In this document: piece by piece, positions 21,835 to 33,373 of the stretch
Layout of the letters: each line of letters opens with the position of its first letter
How positions within the stretch are numbered: the first letter of the stretch is position 1
Origin: Muscardinus avellanarius
Taxonomy: Eukaryota > Chordata > Mammalia > Rodentia > Gliridae
DNA: 64,000 nt
NCBI GenBank assembly: GCA_963383645.1
Contig: OY726567.1
Span: 71,570,947 to 71,634,946, forward strand
Reading direction: 5' to 3'
Made by a program: the position numbers and the translations under genes
Notes under the pieces: generated by a model
Database searches by the model: none
Seen by the model: the letters and a program-made list of their open reading frames with translations, nothing else
Told to the model about the DNA's origin: nothing

Positions 21835-22046
21835 AGCCGGGTATGGTGGCGCACGCTTGTAATCCCCGCGCTTGGGAGGCAGAGACAGGAGGATCGCGCA
21901 GGTTCAAAGCCAGCCGCGCTGGCTTAAGAGACCCTGTTTCCAAATAAAAAAGTATAAAAAATAGATCTGGAAGTGTAGCCTGGAGGTAGAAGGGCTTCCA
22001 GGAACCCCAGTACCACCATCAAAAAAAAAAAAAAAAAAAAAAAAAA
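21835..22046 (+). mobile_element. Young-type B1-dID SINE, box-B-replaced subfamily
   Basis: Near-consensus copy with AGGGCTTCCAGGAACCCCAG and a long A tail. Confidence 0.93.
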
Positions 22047-22127
22047 CCTGCAGAGGGCCTCGGTAACCCTGTAATCCTTCCATCTCAACCTCCCAAGTAC
22101 TGGGATTACAAGTGTGCACCCCTCCTG
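22047..22127 (-). mobile_element. SINE fragment, B1-like half
   Basis: Probably the remaining right part of the reverse-strand copy at 21681-21805, split by the young SINE. Confidence 0.7.
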
Positions 22128-22758
22128 AGCGCAGAAGACAGCGCTACCCATGCCGTCAGGGTGGGCACTGACAGACAGAGGATGTCAGGGTTTCACGAGA
22201 CAGCAGGCCGGCCAGCAGTTCACCAGGATGGGGTGCTATGATGCTCTAGGGCAGCGGCTGAGCCCCAAAGAGCCCTGTCTGCCAGCTCTGAAAGGGACAA
22301 AGCAGAGCAAACAGTGTCAGCAAAGGGGTTGGGGTGGGGGCTAGAGATTGCCAAGGACTCTCCTCATCCCTGCACTGAGAAAGGACTACAAGAAGAGAGG
22401 AAGAGGAGCATGTCCAGTGCGGGGGGCTGCGTGGGGAAGGGGGCCGCACTGTTTTCTGGCAGACAACAGCGACGAGAGACAGTGGCTAGGTGTCCAAGTG
22501 ACTAGAAATCCAATGCTCCACGCTTCACCAGGTGGAAAGACTACTTGGTGAGGGTCTCCCCTGTAAGGGACCACTACAGGCTGGCTTGCCACTCCGGTGG
22601 CACTCCACAGAGAGGGGGGACTTTGTTAGTGGCCAGACCCAGGGAGACTGGATTTCCTTGTGAACCTGGGCTTATTTGTGAAAGGTGTGGCCTACAAGAG
22701 AACAATGAGTGGGTAGGGGGCTAAAGGTCCCACACAATATATAAAGAGGCAGCAGATC
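22128..22758. other. Single-copy intron
   Basis: No gene or repeat recognised over 630 bases. Confidence 0.45.
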
Positions 22759-22957
22759 ACCGGGCACAGTGGCACACCTGTAATCCCAGTACTTGGGAGG
22801 CTGAGACAAGAGGAATACAGGTTCAAGGATAGCCTCAGCAATGTAGTGAGGCCCTCAGCAAAATTACTAAGACCCTGTTTCAAAATAAAAAATAAAAAGG
22901 GCTGAGGGCGTGGCTCAGAGGAAGACTGCCCCTGGATTCATCCTCCAGTACCAAAAT
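22759..22957 (+). mobile_element. B1-dID-type SINE
   Basis: Full copy, CCGGGCACAGTGGCACACCT to CCAGTACCAAAA. Confidence 0.9.
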
Positions 22958-25689
22958 AGTACGAGGCAGCGATCACACCCTGCCGGGGCGGGCAGGCACC
23001 AATTCCCACCCAGCCTGGGAAGGAGTAAGTGGCCACAGTACTTCCTTCGTGTCTGTCCAGTGGAATCTACCAGCTAGCAGTTGGCTCCCTTTTCTCCAGC
23101 TGTCCCCATGAATGGTTTAATTTCTAAGATACTGTCAACAAAGACAGAAAATATTACAACAGCTAGCACAGAGCAGCTCTCAGTGCCATGGGCAGCAGGG
23201 GTCAAAGGCCCGGGCCTGCCCTGCAGGAGGAGCTGGCAGAGAAGAAGGCGAGGCCGCAGCCCTCAGGCCATGCAGACAGCTGCCCCAGAGATAGCCACAC
23301 CAACGCACGCCCAGGCCACGTGCTCCCTCATGCCCGTTTCAACACCAGGCTGGAGGGAGGCCAGGATCCTGTGGGCCACGGCCCAGGGCAGGGGAGCCCG
23401 TCACCCCACAAGAACACTCCCAGTAGAAAGGCCTGGAGGGAGGCACAAGGGATGTGGAGAGTGAAGGCCCAGAGCCTGACCGTGCGCCCCCTGAGCGGTG
23501 CTTGAGATAGCCAAAACCTGCCCAGGTCAGCACAGGTGCAGGTGGCCAGAGGGAGCCAGGAAAGGGTGCCGGGGGGTGGGGCAGGGACCAAAGCAAGGAC
23601 TCCGGACGCCCAGGCAGGAAACCATCGCCCAGCCTGTGTGGAGAGGGGAGGATCCAGCCAGGACCCTCTGGTCCTCAAATCCTCCCGCTCCCTGAAGGGC
23701 CTCCCTGACCTACCTCCCCAGCACATCAAGGGTGTAGCAGAGTCCAGATGGACTTCACCCTGAGGCCAGGCGTGGCTCCAGGCTCTGGCATGATTGCTGC
23801 CACGGTCTCCCAGTGGCCTCATGACTGCCACCTCTGCCCTGCAAGACCACCACTCACCTCCCAACCAGCAAATCCACCCTAAAATGTACTCTCCACAGCC
23901 TGCCTCCCTGGGCCCGCCACGCTTCCTGTCCCTGCCGCTCTGCACACTCCACGCTCCTGCAGCTAGGACCTTCAGCACACCGCACAGGCGACTGGAGAGC
24001 TCTCGCAGCTGCCGGGGGGCATCATGTGGACATGCGTTATCAGACCACCACCTTCCCGCCGCTACCTCGGCTAAGCCACCTTCATCACTCCATCCTGTGG
24101 CTCGATTCTTGTCCCCTGCATCATGACTCACTGCACTAATGTGTGTTTGTCTGTTTAGCACCTTCCTCCCTTCCCCTCCCACATGCCAGGAAGGTAGAGG
24201 CGGTATCTGTTCAACTCCCGACTCTGCTCCCAAGTACTGGCGCTCAGCGGCTCTTCAACAAATCCCTGCCGCTCAGCTTCATAAAGACAAGGAGCCATCT
24301 GTAAGAAGTGGGATTCCAAAAGTGTGGCCTGCAGCAGTGCAGAGTACTAGGCTGCTCCTGGACACGCCAGGGGGAAGAGACAGGTCCCTGGGCCACAAGG
24401 GAAGGGGAAGAACAGTAGGTATTGGGACGGTCACAGTCTATCTGGGTTACTGGCTACTTCTGGTGGCTCCAACAAATACACAATAGGAAAGCGGGTAGCA
24501 TTCTGTCCCTGTGCAGTGGGCAGGGCCCAGGGGCTGGCAGCAGTACAGGAAGACGGTTCCCTGCAGACAGTCCACCAATTCACCAATTCTGATAGCGCCA
24601 TCTGCCAGGACAATCGCCCATGCCACGTGCTTATGCTCCCCGAGCACTAGAAATGCACACGGAGCCGCGTTCCCAGCACCCTGTCAACGATGGTTAAGAT
24701 TTCAGATGGAGCACAAACCCATTTCAGAACACTCTCCCAGAAGGCAATGGTTTCCAGAAGGGCAGAGACAGCACGGCACTGCTGTCAGGCTCGGAAACCC
24801 TTTTCCTGCCCAGGAAGGCCAGGGAGGCAGACCCACTCTTGCCTGTGAGTGGACCTGGCCGGCCGTGGCAGCTCAGTGATGCAGAGGTGGCATGTGGCAG
24901 AGGCAGGACCCCACATCTCAGATACTCCTGAAGGGAAAATCGGCAGCTGCTTCTGGGGACAAGCATGGGGGCATGGCCCTAGGACTCCCTGGGGCAGAGG
25001 TCCCGCAAACAGGCACAAAGCCACCACCCCCACCTGACCAGGCGCCACATTGGACTAAATTTCCCCCTCAATGCCACTAATGTCCGCCCTACCTAACGGG
25101 CTTCGTGGAGCTTGGCAAACCACATAGGTAAAGTACAAAGCACGTAAGCATTTAGCAAGCACTGGTCCCTTCTGGTACTCGGCTTTAATGGGATGGACAA
25201 ATCCATCTTTGTCCAGCCGGGGCGGGGGGCGGGGGGGGAGGCCCCGGCCGTGCCTGAAAGGCTCCCTGGTAATAAGCTGGAAGAGATGTACATCACGAAC
25301 TACTTCTCTGAGTCTGCCAGGTCTGATGGTGGCAGCAGAGAAGGTCAGCGGCGGGGATCTCCTGCTGCCCTCGCTGCTGGGCAGAGCCCTCCAGGTTAAA
25401 GGATGCCACTGGGCACGCTGTCATGTGGTCCCCACAAGAACACGTGTGCATCTCAGAGGGGAGCACAGCCACACTCAGGACTCACGCCTGGAGCCGTCTC
25501 CCCGTGTGGACACTCCCACGTGTCCAGCCCCAGCCCACACACTCCAACCAGGTGGCGGCGGCACACAGGCTTTGGATCCCAGGGCTAGAAGACGGGGACC
25601 ACAGCCACGGGAGGGAGCAAGTGGCGTCGTTCCTGGCACCTTGAGCCCAGACACAGACTCAGAGCAGTGAGCTCCCCTAGAGCCCTTGA
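22958..25689. other. Repeat-poor GC-rich intron block
   Basis: About 2.7 kb without a recognisable SINE, L1 or LTR, which is unusual in a window where copies otherwise occur about every 700 bases. The longest frame (minus, 23328-24233, 301 codons) is Gly/Ala/Pro/Arg/Trp-rich, overlaps plus-strand frames and resembles no protein I know. Coding function is not supported. Confidence 0.6.
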
Positions 25690-26110
25690 CGCCTGGATAC
25701 AGCCTGGCATGCAGCTGTCTTTATTTATGCCATCCAATTCCCATCTTAAATGCCTCCAAGTTTCATTACACATTTCTCTGGAAAAAATATACAAATCCAA
25801 ACAGCAGAAACAAAATCAGAGAATGAGAAGAGCAAAGACTGAAATAATTACCAATCAGCGGCATGGCCGAGGGAGCAGGCTTCGACGCTGCGGTCTGGCC
25901 TCCCGGTCACTGCTCCCAAGCCGCTTCTGATGAGCCCTCTGTTCCTAACATCTCATCAATTCAAATCACCAGATTCAATTTGCATTCTCAGATAAACAGA
26001 GGCCACACAGTAAATACTCTCATCTGACCTTGAAATGTGAGAAGGAAAAAACGCCCCTAGCAATTTCAATTCAATCCCAACCATAATGCATAATCCAATT
26101 GAGCCAGTCC
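25690..26110. promoter_or_regulatory. Candidate conserved non-coding island
   Basis: An AT-rich island after a long GC-rich block, with CCAAT-type TACCAATCAGCGG, TCATCAATTCAAATC and ATAATGCATAATCCAATTGA (octamer/homeodomain-like). Enhancer function is inferred. Confidence 0.35.
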
Positions 26111-26160
26111 ATTATCAACCTGTAATCCCACGGTGGGGCTACCTCCCAAGCCGGGGCACC

Positions 26161-26161
<1 letters not shown>

Positions 26162-26205
<44 letters not shown>
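26162..26205. repeat. (CAG)14 trinucleotide repeat
   Basis: Fourteen uninterrupted CAG units on the plus strand. The MAD1L1 pre-mRNA, from the minus strand, would carry CUG. Confidence 0.97.
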
Positions 26206-26207
<2 letters not shown>

Positions 26208-26284
26208 CAGGGAGGTCACCCCAACCTGCTGGGACTCGGGAACTCAGAGAGACCAGAGGGCAGATGGCTCCTCGCACCTGGTTT

Positions 26285-26494
26285 TATTTTTTCTTTTTTG
26301 TGGTACTGAGGATTGAACCCAGGGGCTTCTACCTCCAAGCTACATCCCCAAGCTCTTTTTATTTTTTATTTTGAGACAAGGTCTTGCCAAGTTGCTGAGG
26401 GTCTAAGTTGCCCAGACTGGGCTCAAACCTGTGATCCTCCGCTCTCAGCTTCCTAAATACCAGGATTACAGTTGTGCGCCACTGCACCTGGCTC
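26285..26494 (-). mobile_element. B1-dID-type SINE
   Basis: Reverse-strand copy with an extra GTCTAAGTTGCCCAGACTGG segment in the B1 half. Confidence 0.9.
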
Positions 26495-26827
26495 CCTCAA
26501 TCTTTACTGATAATTGCCACGTACCATTTAGCCTGATTTGGGGGAGAGGGGGTTGACAGAAACAACAGTCCATCTGTCCAAAGCTATGGCTGACGCAAAC
26601 ATGCATAGTACGTGCCCTGGACCCACCCAGCCTCAACTTCTCAGAGGCCAGGAAAGGAACGCTCGTGCATGTGTCGTCTCAGCCTTAACAAGCATGGGAG
26701 TGAGTCTAACTAAGCACACAGCGCCACCTTAGAATGCACAGAAGGAAGACCTGGAGAGTCACGCAGCCGACAAGCAGCGGAGCCGGGCAGCAAGCCTAGC
26801 TGAGAGGCCCTGTTCTTTTCCATACAG
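26495..26827. other. Single-copy intron
   Basis: No gene or repeat recognised. Confidence 0.45.
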
Positions 26828-26991
26828 CAGTAGTTGGCAAACAGCTTCTGCCTGCTATTGTAAATAAAGTTTTATTGAAATGTAGCTATACCTATTGTTG
26901 ACATATTATACATAGCTGTGACAAACTATGGCCTGAAAAGCCCAAAATATTTACTATTGTGCCTTTTACAGAGAGAGGTTATCAACTGCTG
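26828..26991 (-). mobile_element. Small non-autonomous hAT-like DNA transposon
   Basis: Terminal inverted repeats are visible: CAGTAGTTGGCAAAC at the left and the complement of GGTTATCAACTGCTG at the right. The interior (TAAATAAAGTTTTATTGAAA, AAAATATTTACTAT) matches a widespread mammalian hAT-Charlie-type MITE whose exact name I cannot fix. No clear 8-bp target duplication remains. The strand is arbitrary. Confidence 0.75.
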
Positions 26992-27260
26992 GCCTTCACA
27001 CCAAAGTTAAGAATTTAGAAACACCAGCATGGCGAGGGGGTGGTACTGAAACAGAGACATGAGCTCCCACCTCACTGAGGTCCCATCACTGTACCACCAG
27101 GCTCCCCCAACACGAGAGCTGGCAGCTACAGATGCTCCTGCAGGCCTCGCCCAGCAAACACATGAACTGCAACCCCCACCCCCACCCCCAAATAACCCTG
27201 TTAATCCACTGGCCCCTCTTACCTGGCACCTCACCTCCACATTGACACCACCCCCCCACC
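26992..27260. other. Single-copy intron
   Basis: Nothing recognised except C-rich runs at about 27175-27190 and 27248-27264. Confidence 0.45.
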
Positions 27261-27463
27261 CCCGGTACTGGGGATTGAACCCAGGGGCATTCTACTTCTG
27301 AGCTTCATCTCTAGCTCGGTCTGTCTGTCTGTCTGTCTGTCTGTTTGGAAACAGGGTCTTACTATGAGAATCTTGCTATTGCTGAGACTGGCCTCAAACC
27401 TGCAACCCCCCGTCTCAGCCTCCCAAGTATGGGGATTACAGGTGTACACCACCACACGCAGCT
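27261..27463 (-). mobile_element. B1-dID-type SINE with (CTGT)6 linker
   Basis: The linker between halves has expanded to CTGT repeats (27321-27344). Confidence 0.9.
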
Positions 27464-28303
27464 GACATCTTCTTGTAAGAATCCCAACAAGACACCAGGG
27501 AGCCCCAACTCTACAGGTCAGGGACTCAGAGGGCAGCTCTGGGCCCTGACTCCAAGTTAACTGCCTGCAGGCAGCACTGCCACCAGAACACACGGAGGGG
27601 CAGCTCAGGGAAGCGCAAGGTCCCCTTCCTCACTCTCCATGAGGGCCTGTGTGGGGGAGCAGGCTGTCATCTCCAGCAGGCACTGGGCCAGCTCCCTACC
27701 AAGGGAGATGGGCTTTCACTTCCTTTCCAGTGAAAGCCACAGGTGCTCAGGAGTATGGCACCCCAGGGGCATCACACCCAAGGGCCACGGCTGGGATGTG
27801 ACCTATGATTTGGCACGCTGCATCCTGGGTTCGTTAGCACTCTGCTTTCTCCCCAAACTCTCCTGTCTCCCAGCCTGTAAAGGTTCAGAGGTGGTGTCTG
27901 CCCTGCATGGCACCCCCTCACCCTCCCAGCCAACAAACCCACCCTAAACTGTACTTTTCACACCTGCCTTCCCGGGGCCCCTGACTCCCAGAGGATGGCC
28001 ATAGGAGGACAGGGATGAAACTGAACCCAGGGAGAAAGAACCATCCAGGAGGACCCAGGGACTCAGCAAGGGCTGCAGAAACAGCAAGAGACAGAGGAAC
28101 AGACGGCCACGCAAGGGTAGAAAGGGTACACATGGGGGACTCTGGCTCTTACCAGACAAAAAGCACGTGGACAGCAGTCACCACGTAGAGCCAATGTCTC
28201 TGACTCCTTTTCCAAATGGTCCAAATGAAAAAGTCCATCAAGTTCCCCCAAAAGAGACTTTCAAAGACACAAAGCTCTGATGACCCATTATCAATCCCAC
28301 TCG

Positions 28304-28305
<2 letters not shown>
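27464..28305. other. Single-copy intron
   Basis: About 840 bases with no recognised gene or repeat. Confidence 0.45.

Positions 28306-28353
<48 letters not shown>
28306..28353. repeat. (GT)24 microsatellite
   Basis: Uninterrupted GT run, tail of the reverse-strand SINE that follows. Confidence 0.95.
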
Positions 28354-28356
<3 letters not shown>

Positions 28357-28757
28357 ATGGAGATTGAATTTAGGGGTATTCTACCTCTGAACTATACGCC
28401 CAGCCCCCCCCCTTTTGGTGGTACTGGGGTTCCTGGAAACCCTTTTACCTCCGGGCTACACTCCCCAGACCTATGTCATAATTTTTATTTGGAAACAGGG
28501 TCTCGTAAACCAGCAAAGCTGGCTTCGAACCTGCGCGATCCTCCTGTCTCCGCCTCCCAAGCACGGGGATTACAAGCGTGCGCCACCACGCCCGGCTCCC
28601 CCAGCCTTTTTTACTTTTTATTTTAAAACAGGGTCTTGCAAGGTTGCTGAAGGTCTTGAGGGTCTTGTTAGGTTGCTGAGGCTGGTCTCAATCTTGTGAT
28701 CCTCCCGTCTCCTCTTCCTATGTACAGGGATTACAGGTATGCATCACCATGCTTGGC
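28354..28757 (-). mobile_element. Old B1-dID SINE split by a younger one
   Basis: The old copy's ID half is at 28354-28412 and its B1 half at 28598-28757. Between them lies the 28413-28597 insert. A C-run at the junction obscures the target duplication. Confidence 0.88.
28413..28597 (-). mobile_element. Young-type B1-dID SINE nested in an older copy
   Basis: Box-B-replaced subfamily (GTACTGGGGTTCCTGGAAAC on plus), ending CACCACGCCCGGCT. Confidence 0.92.
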
Positions 28758-29251
28758 AATGCTTCTCAAATTCTAAAACCACCACAGTGTGGAGTAAGTG
28801 GTCTCCTTGTGATGAGTCCTACATGCAAGAAAGAGCCTGTGGCAGTGCGTGGGGTGTGGAGAGGAAAGGGAAGGGGGCCTGCTCTGAGGGTGGGGGGGCC
28901 ACACTGTGAACTCCTTCTCTGAGCCAGGACCTGCCCTGTGCACAGGAGGCAGGAGGGCCAGCTTCCCATGCCAGTGCAGTCCAGGGCCCCTTCCTCTAAC
29001 CTTCCCATTCCTTTTTGGTCAGCAACCCTGAACCTCCTCTGTATGCTGCTTGAGCTGTGACACATGCCTGGGGACTGGCATAGTCCTGGGAGATCTCGTG
29101 CACAAAAGCCCCAGAATTGGGCAGTATAAGGAGGTGCTTATGGAGGGTCGAGGCAATGAGCCCCATCACGGACCAGACCTGATCTTCATCCCCCAAGGAT
29201 TCGTGAGCTGGAATCTTGGTCTCCATGTGATGGTGGGACCTCAAGAGGCGG
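28758..29251. other. Single-copy intron
   Basis: No gene is recognised. Part of 29040-29250 may be the left portion of the LTR remnant at 29560. Confidence 0.4.
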
Positions 29252-29452
29252 CCTAACCTGGTGTGGTTCATCCCTTTAATCCCCGTACTTGGGAGGCTCA
29301 GATAGGGTTGCTGGTTCGAGACCAGCCTCAGCAATTTAGTGGGACTCTCAGCAACATAGCAAGACCCTGTATCAAAATAAAAAGAAAATAGGGCTGAGGG
29401 TGTAGCTCAGAGGTAGAATGCCCTTGGGTTCAATCCTCGGTATCAAAAGAAG
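29252..29452 (+). mobile_element. B1-dID-type SINE
   Basis: Full copy ending TCAATCCTCGGTATC with an AGG/ACG-rich degenerate tail. Confidence 0.88.
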
Positions 29453-29559
29453 CAGAGGAGGGGGAGAAGGACAACGACGACGATGACAGCTAGCGGGAGT
29501 CCTTAGGTCAACTGGAGTAAGAGGACTGCGGGGCTCCCAGCTCTCAGGCTCTGCTTCCT

Positions 29560-29755
29560 GGCTCAGACCTAAGTACTTTTATTTTGCAGTGTGCTCCCAC
29601 AATGATGTGCTAACCTGACCCAAGACCCAAAGCCATGGAACTGTGTATTCGTGAACTGAAATGTCTCAAATTTGAGCTAAATAAACCTTTGCTTTTTATA
29701 AGCTAGTTGCCTCGGGGTTTTCATTACAGTGACACAGAGCTGACTAATTTACACA
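29560..29755 (+). mobile_element. Probable MaLR-type LTR 3' part
   Basis: AAAGCCATGGAACTGTGTAT, AGCTAAATAAACCTTTGCTT, a TTTTCATTACAGTGACACAG stretch and GACTAATTTACACAG follow the 3' end pattern of ERVL-MaLR LTRs. Non-coding remnant. Confidence 0.55.
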
Positions 29756-29837
29756 GAAACATGGAGGAGGAGGAAGGACGAGGCCATGGGACAATGCATA
29801 TGAGACCATGGACAAGCCTGAGTAAGTGCGTGCAGAT

Positions 29838-30110
29838 AGAATACAGGAAGGAGAGGCCGGGCGTGGTGGCGCACGCTTGTAATCCCCGCGCTTGGGAGGC
29901 AGAGACAGGAGGATCGCGCAGGTTCGAAGCCAGCCGCGCGTGCTAGCTTAGGAGACCCTGTTTCCAAATTAAAAAAAAAAATGTAAAAATGGGTTTGGGA
30001 GTGTAGCCTGGAGGTAGAAGGGCTTCCAGGAACCCCAGTACCACCAAAAAAAAAAAAAAAAAGAAAAGAAAGAAAAGAAAAAAAAGAAAGAAAAAGAATA
30101 CAGGAAGGAG
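29838..30110 (+). mobile_element. Young B1-dID SINE with perfect 16-bp target duplication
   Basis: AGAATACAGGAAGGAG occurs at 29838-29853 and 30095-30110, directly flanking a near-consensus copy of the box-B-replaced subfamily. The tail is A-rich with AAAAG expansions (30045-30094). Confidence 0.96.
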
Positions 30111-30310
30111 GGAAGGGGACTAGAGAGGCTCGACCGGGATTCCTGTCAAGCAGCAGCTCCAGACAGCACCCGGGAGGTCATCTGAAGCGGGTCAGCACAG
30201 AGGTGGGCCAACATCTTCAAGCCTCCAGGCCTGAGTCTGCAGACAAGCAAAGGGATGGCAGGTCACACTGTAGACCAGGTCGAGAAAAGCTCCAAGGAGT
30301 GAGGACACGG
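30111..30310. other. Single-copy intron
   Basis: No gene or repeat recognised. Confidence 0.45.
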
Positions 30311-30935
30311 TGTTTAATTGAGATTGTGAGTCAAATCGGACAAGCAGTTAAGAGATGAGACAGAATAATCTCCGCAACATCTCTCTCTTTGGAATCACCC
30401 AACAGCCCAATTAGCGGCTCTGACGCTGAGGTTCCCGGCACCCACGCGATCGATGGCAGCACGCTGGCCAGTGAGGCCGGGCTGCCTGCGCTCGGCATGG
30501 CCTTCGATCAACACCTGTGCTCCATTATAATCCTTCAGCTACTTTGGCAGCGCCTGATTAACAAAGCCCATTCCGCCTGTTTATTCATTCTCCCATTGAT
30601 TTCGCTGTCCTCGACCCAAAGCCAAAAAGTCAATACCTGGTTGGGGGAAAGCACCTTCCCAGGGCCTCCGCTGTCTCCCCCGGGCAAAGAGCATCCCTGG
30701 TCCCTGTCAATCAGGGGTGCATGGGACTCCCAAGGGGTCGACCTTTCTCTGTCGGGGGGGACATCATGGGTGACCAGAGATGACAGATTCGAAACACTGT
30801 CAATGATTAATAAAGAAACGTCTCCTGAAGATTCCCTGTGCCGAAAAATCAAAACAAAAAGAGAAAATGAGACTTTTTTTTCAAACTCCTCCGCTCCCTT
30901 CCACTATTTTTAGTGCACGCCGGGAGCGGAGGGAG
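30311..30935. promoter_or_regulatory. Candidate conserved non-coding island
   Basis: Repeat-free and mixed-composition with many CpGs kept (GCACGCTGG, CGATCGATGG). Homeodomain-type sites include GCCCAATTAGCGGC, CCTGATTAACAAAGC and TCAATGATTAATAAAG. A 174-codon plus-strand frame (30389-30913) crosses it, but its translation matches nothing and the tail is low-complexity, so I favour regulatory over coding sequence. Confidence 0.4.
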
Positions 30936-32500
30936 GCATCTGCTGACCGATGGCTATGTCAACACGGCCACTCATTTATTAATCTCACTTCCTCTCACCC
31001 CAGGCTCGGGCTTGGAGAGTTGACACTTGGCTTGAGAAATGCCAGCTCTAAGCAGTTTATTTCCTCTTGAACTTTAAGAACTGACTGAGACAGAAGTGAC
31101 CTTTAAAAGGCAGGGTTAGCGCTTGTCGGAACTGGCGCGGCACTTCTCTGCGCACACAGCACGAGAGGGGCCGGGCGAACGCCTGTGCGCAGCCAGTGAC
31201 CCACGCGAGGGGACGCACTGTGGCCGGCGGGTCAGCGGAGGAGGCCCATGATGGCTGGGGTGGAGGCCATCAACGCTAAGATGGACGAACACGTCCTGTC
31301 TCCCAGGGTGAAAGCTGGAGAGACTGAGCATCGCAGCACGTGGTGCGGTCAAGCCTGCCGCCACTGCTTGCTAGTGGTAAGCAAGACAGACATGGAGAAG
31401 GCCAACATCTGCTTCTCATATTCTTCCCCAGCCTCCCAGAAATGTATGCCGGTCAGTTCTCTAGTGTCCACTGGGAATGCTCTTACAGCCTTAGGACCTC
31501 TGTGCCCCGAGGAACTCTGCAGGGCCTCTAGTGACAAGGGGCAGGGGTGGCACAAGGCACATTGTTGGTTTTAGAGACGGGGTGTGGACTCTGCTGTACC
31601 TAAGATCTGTTGGTCCCCCTGGATGCAGTGTGAGTGGAAAGGCCCACTTCAATGACAGTCACTGACCGGAGCAGCCCTCGTCTTCACTGTTAGTTAATGA
31701 ACATCATGATACCTGTGTGGCCAAAAGGTGCTTTGTGGTCAGTATTGGGCAAGGGTAGGAGACCAGTTGTGGGTTTTCAACATTACCCGGAAGATTCTGA
31801 TCAAAATTCAGGAAAAAAAAAAATTTAGATGGTTTTAAATACAGTGTAGGAAAATCAAGGTCGCTGTGACCGAGCATACCTATTTCATTTTCTGAAAGTC
31901 GATGGAGGATGGAAGAGGCTGGACAGAGGATGACCATGGCGACTTAGGAGCCAGCCGCAAGTGTGCCAAGTGTGTGCCGTGGCCCCAGTGTAGGTGAGGA
32001 AGAGGCCTGGGTGGTCTCCATTTACTGGAAGAGGTTAGGGATCTCTCGCCAGCTCTGAAGGAAGTGGTAGGAGCAGGGCAGGCCCCGGGGACTCGAGGAC
32101 TGCGCCCCAGGCCTCCCGCACACCCACCTCGGAGGTGACGCGGCGGCGCAGTGAGAGCAGGCTGCTGTGGAGCGGATACCCTGCCAGCCCCATCTGCTGA
32201 GTGCAGATTAGAGGCAGGAACCGCAGCTCCGGGAGAGAACAAGGAGAAAACACATTTCCTGGGCTATTGTACGAACTTCCATCGCCGCTCACCCTCGCAG
32301 CCACTCAATGGGTAATTCACCACCAGGTTAATAACTGTCTTGGAAGACACTCAGAATTCACTGCAGGCCTTTGAACATCCTCAAAACTCCTGTCATCAGG
32401 CCCCAGACGGCGCTGGGAGCCAGGGGCTGCCCAAGGGGTGGGGACGCAGGCAAACACTGGCCTCGGGGAAGACCACAAGGACGGTGCCTCCATCTCCAGG
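30936..32500. other. Single-copy intron
   Basis: About 1.5 kb without recognised repeats and without a gene. The sequence is AT-leaning at 31690-31890. Confidence 0.45.
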
Positions 32501-32737
32501 CAAAGGGCCTCATGTTTGTTTTCCATCTGGTACTAGGGATGGGACCCAGGGGCATTCCACCTCCGAGCTACGCCCCCAGCCCTATTTTTTATTCTTTTAT
32601 CTTGAAACAGGGTCTCGCTGAGTTGCAAAGGGCCTCACTAAATGGCTGGGGCTGACTGCAAACCGCGATCCTCCTGTCTCAGCCTCCCAATGCTGAGATT
32701 ATAAGCCTGCACCACCACATCTGGCTCAAAGGGCCTC
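32501..32737 (-). mobile_element. B1-dID SINE with 11-bp target duplication
   Basis: CAAAGGGCCTC at 32501-32511 and 32727-32737 flanks a reverse-strand copy (32526-32726) with an ATGTTTGTTTTCCA tail. Confidence 0.92.
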
Positions 32738-32740
32738 TGT

Positions 32741-32985
32741 TAATACGAGGGGTTGAACCCACAGGCATTCTACCTCTGAGCTACACCCCCAACAACATTA
32801 TTTTATTTGTTGAATTCTGGGGTAGTGGGGATTGAATCCAGAAGCATTCTGCCTCCCAGCTATACTCCAGCCCTTTCTATTTTGAAACAGGGTCTTGCTA
32901 AGTTGATAAGTCTAGTTTCCAACCTGTGATTTTCCTTCCCCAGCCCCCCAGGTTTTGGGATTATAGGCATGTACCACCATACCCC
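32741..32985 (-). mobile_element. ID-like half followed by a full B1-dID SINE
   Basis: The ID half alone is at 32741-32800. A full reverse-strand copy follows at 32818-32985. Confidence 0.85.
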
Positions 32986-33002
32986 TTTTTTTTTCCTCTC
33001 TC

Positions 33003-33228
33003 TGTGTGTGTGTGTGTGTGTGGGTGTGTGTGTGTGTGTGTGTGTGTTACTAGGGATTGAACCCAGGGGCATTCTACAGCCCCGCCTCTTTTTATTTTTT
33101 ATTTGAAAATAAGGTTTTACTCAGTTGCTTGAAGGCCTCACTAATTTGCTGAGGCTGACCTCACACCTGCGATCCTCCTCTCAGTTTCCCAAGTACTGGG
33201 ATTATAGGCATGTTCCACCATGGCCAGC
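33003..33228 (-). mobile_element. B1-dID-type SINE with (GT)n tail
   Basis: The GT run 33003-33047 is its tail. The ID half is deleted between CATTCTACA and GCCCCGCC. Confidence 0.88.
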
Positions 33229-33295
33229 AGAGGCCAAGTTTCTGAAAAACACATTCTCCACTGTCACTACCTCCTGGACACTTGAGATACCTTGA

Positions 33296-33326
33296 AATCC
33301 TCCTTTATTTTTTATTGTTTTTTATT

Positions 33327-33373
<47 letters not shown>

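Noticed and set aside
23328..24233. 301-codon minus-strand open frame
   Set aside because: GC-rich DNA with overlapping plus-strand frames, no recognisable domain, Kozak or splice support. Best explained by base composition.
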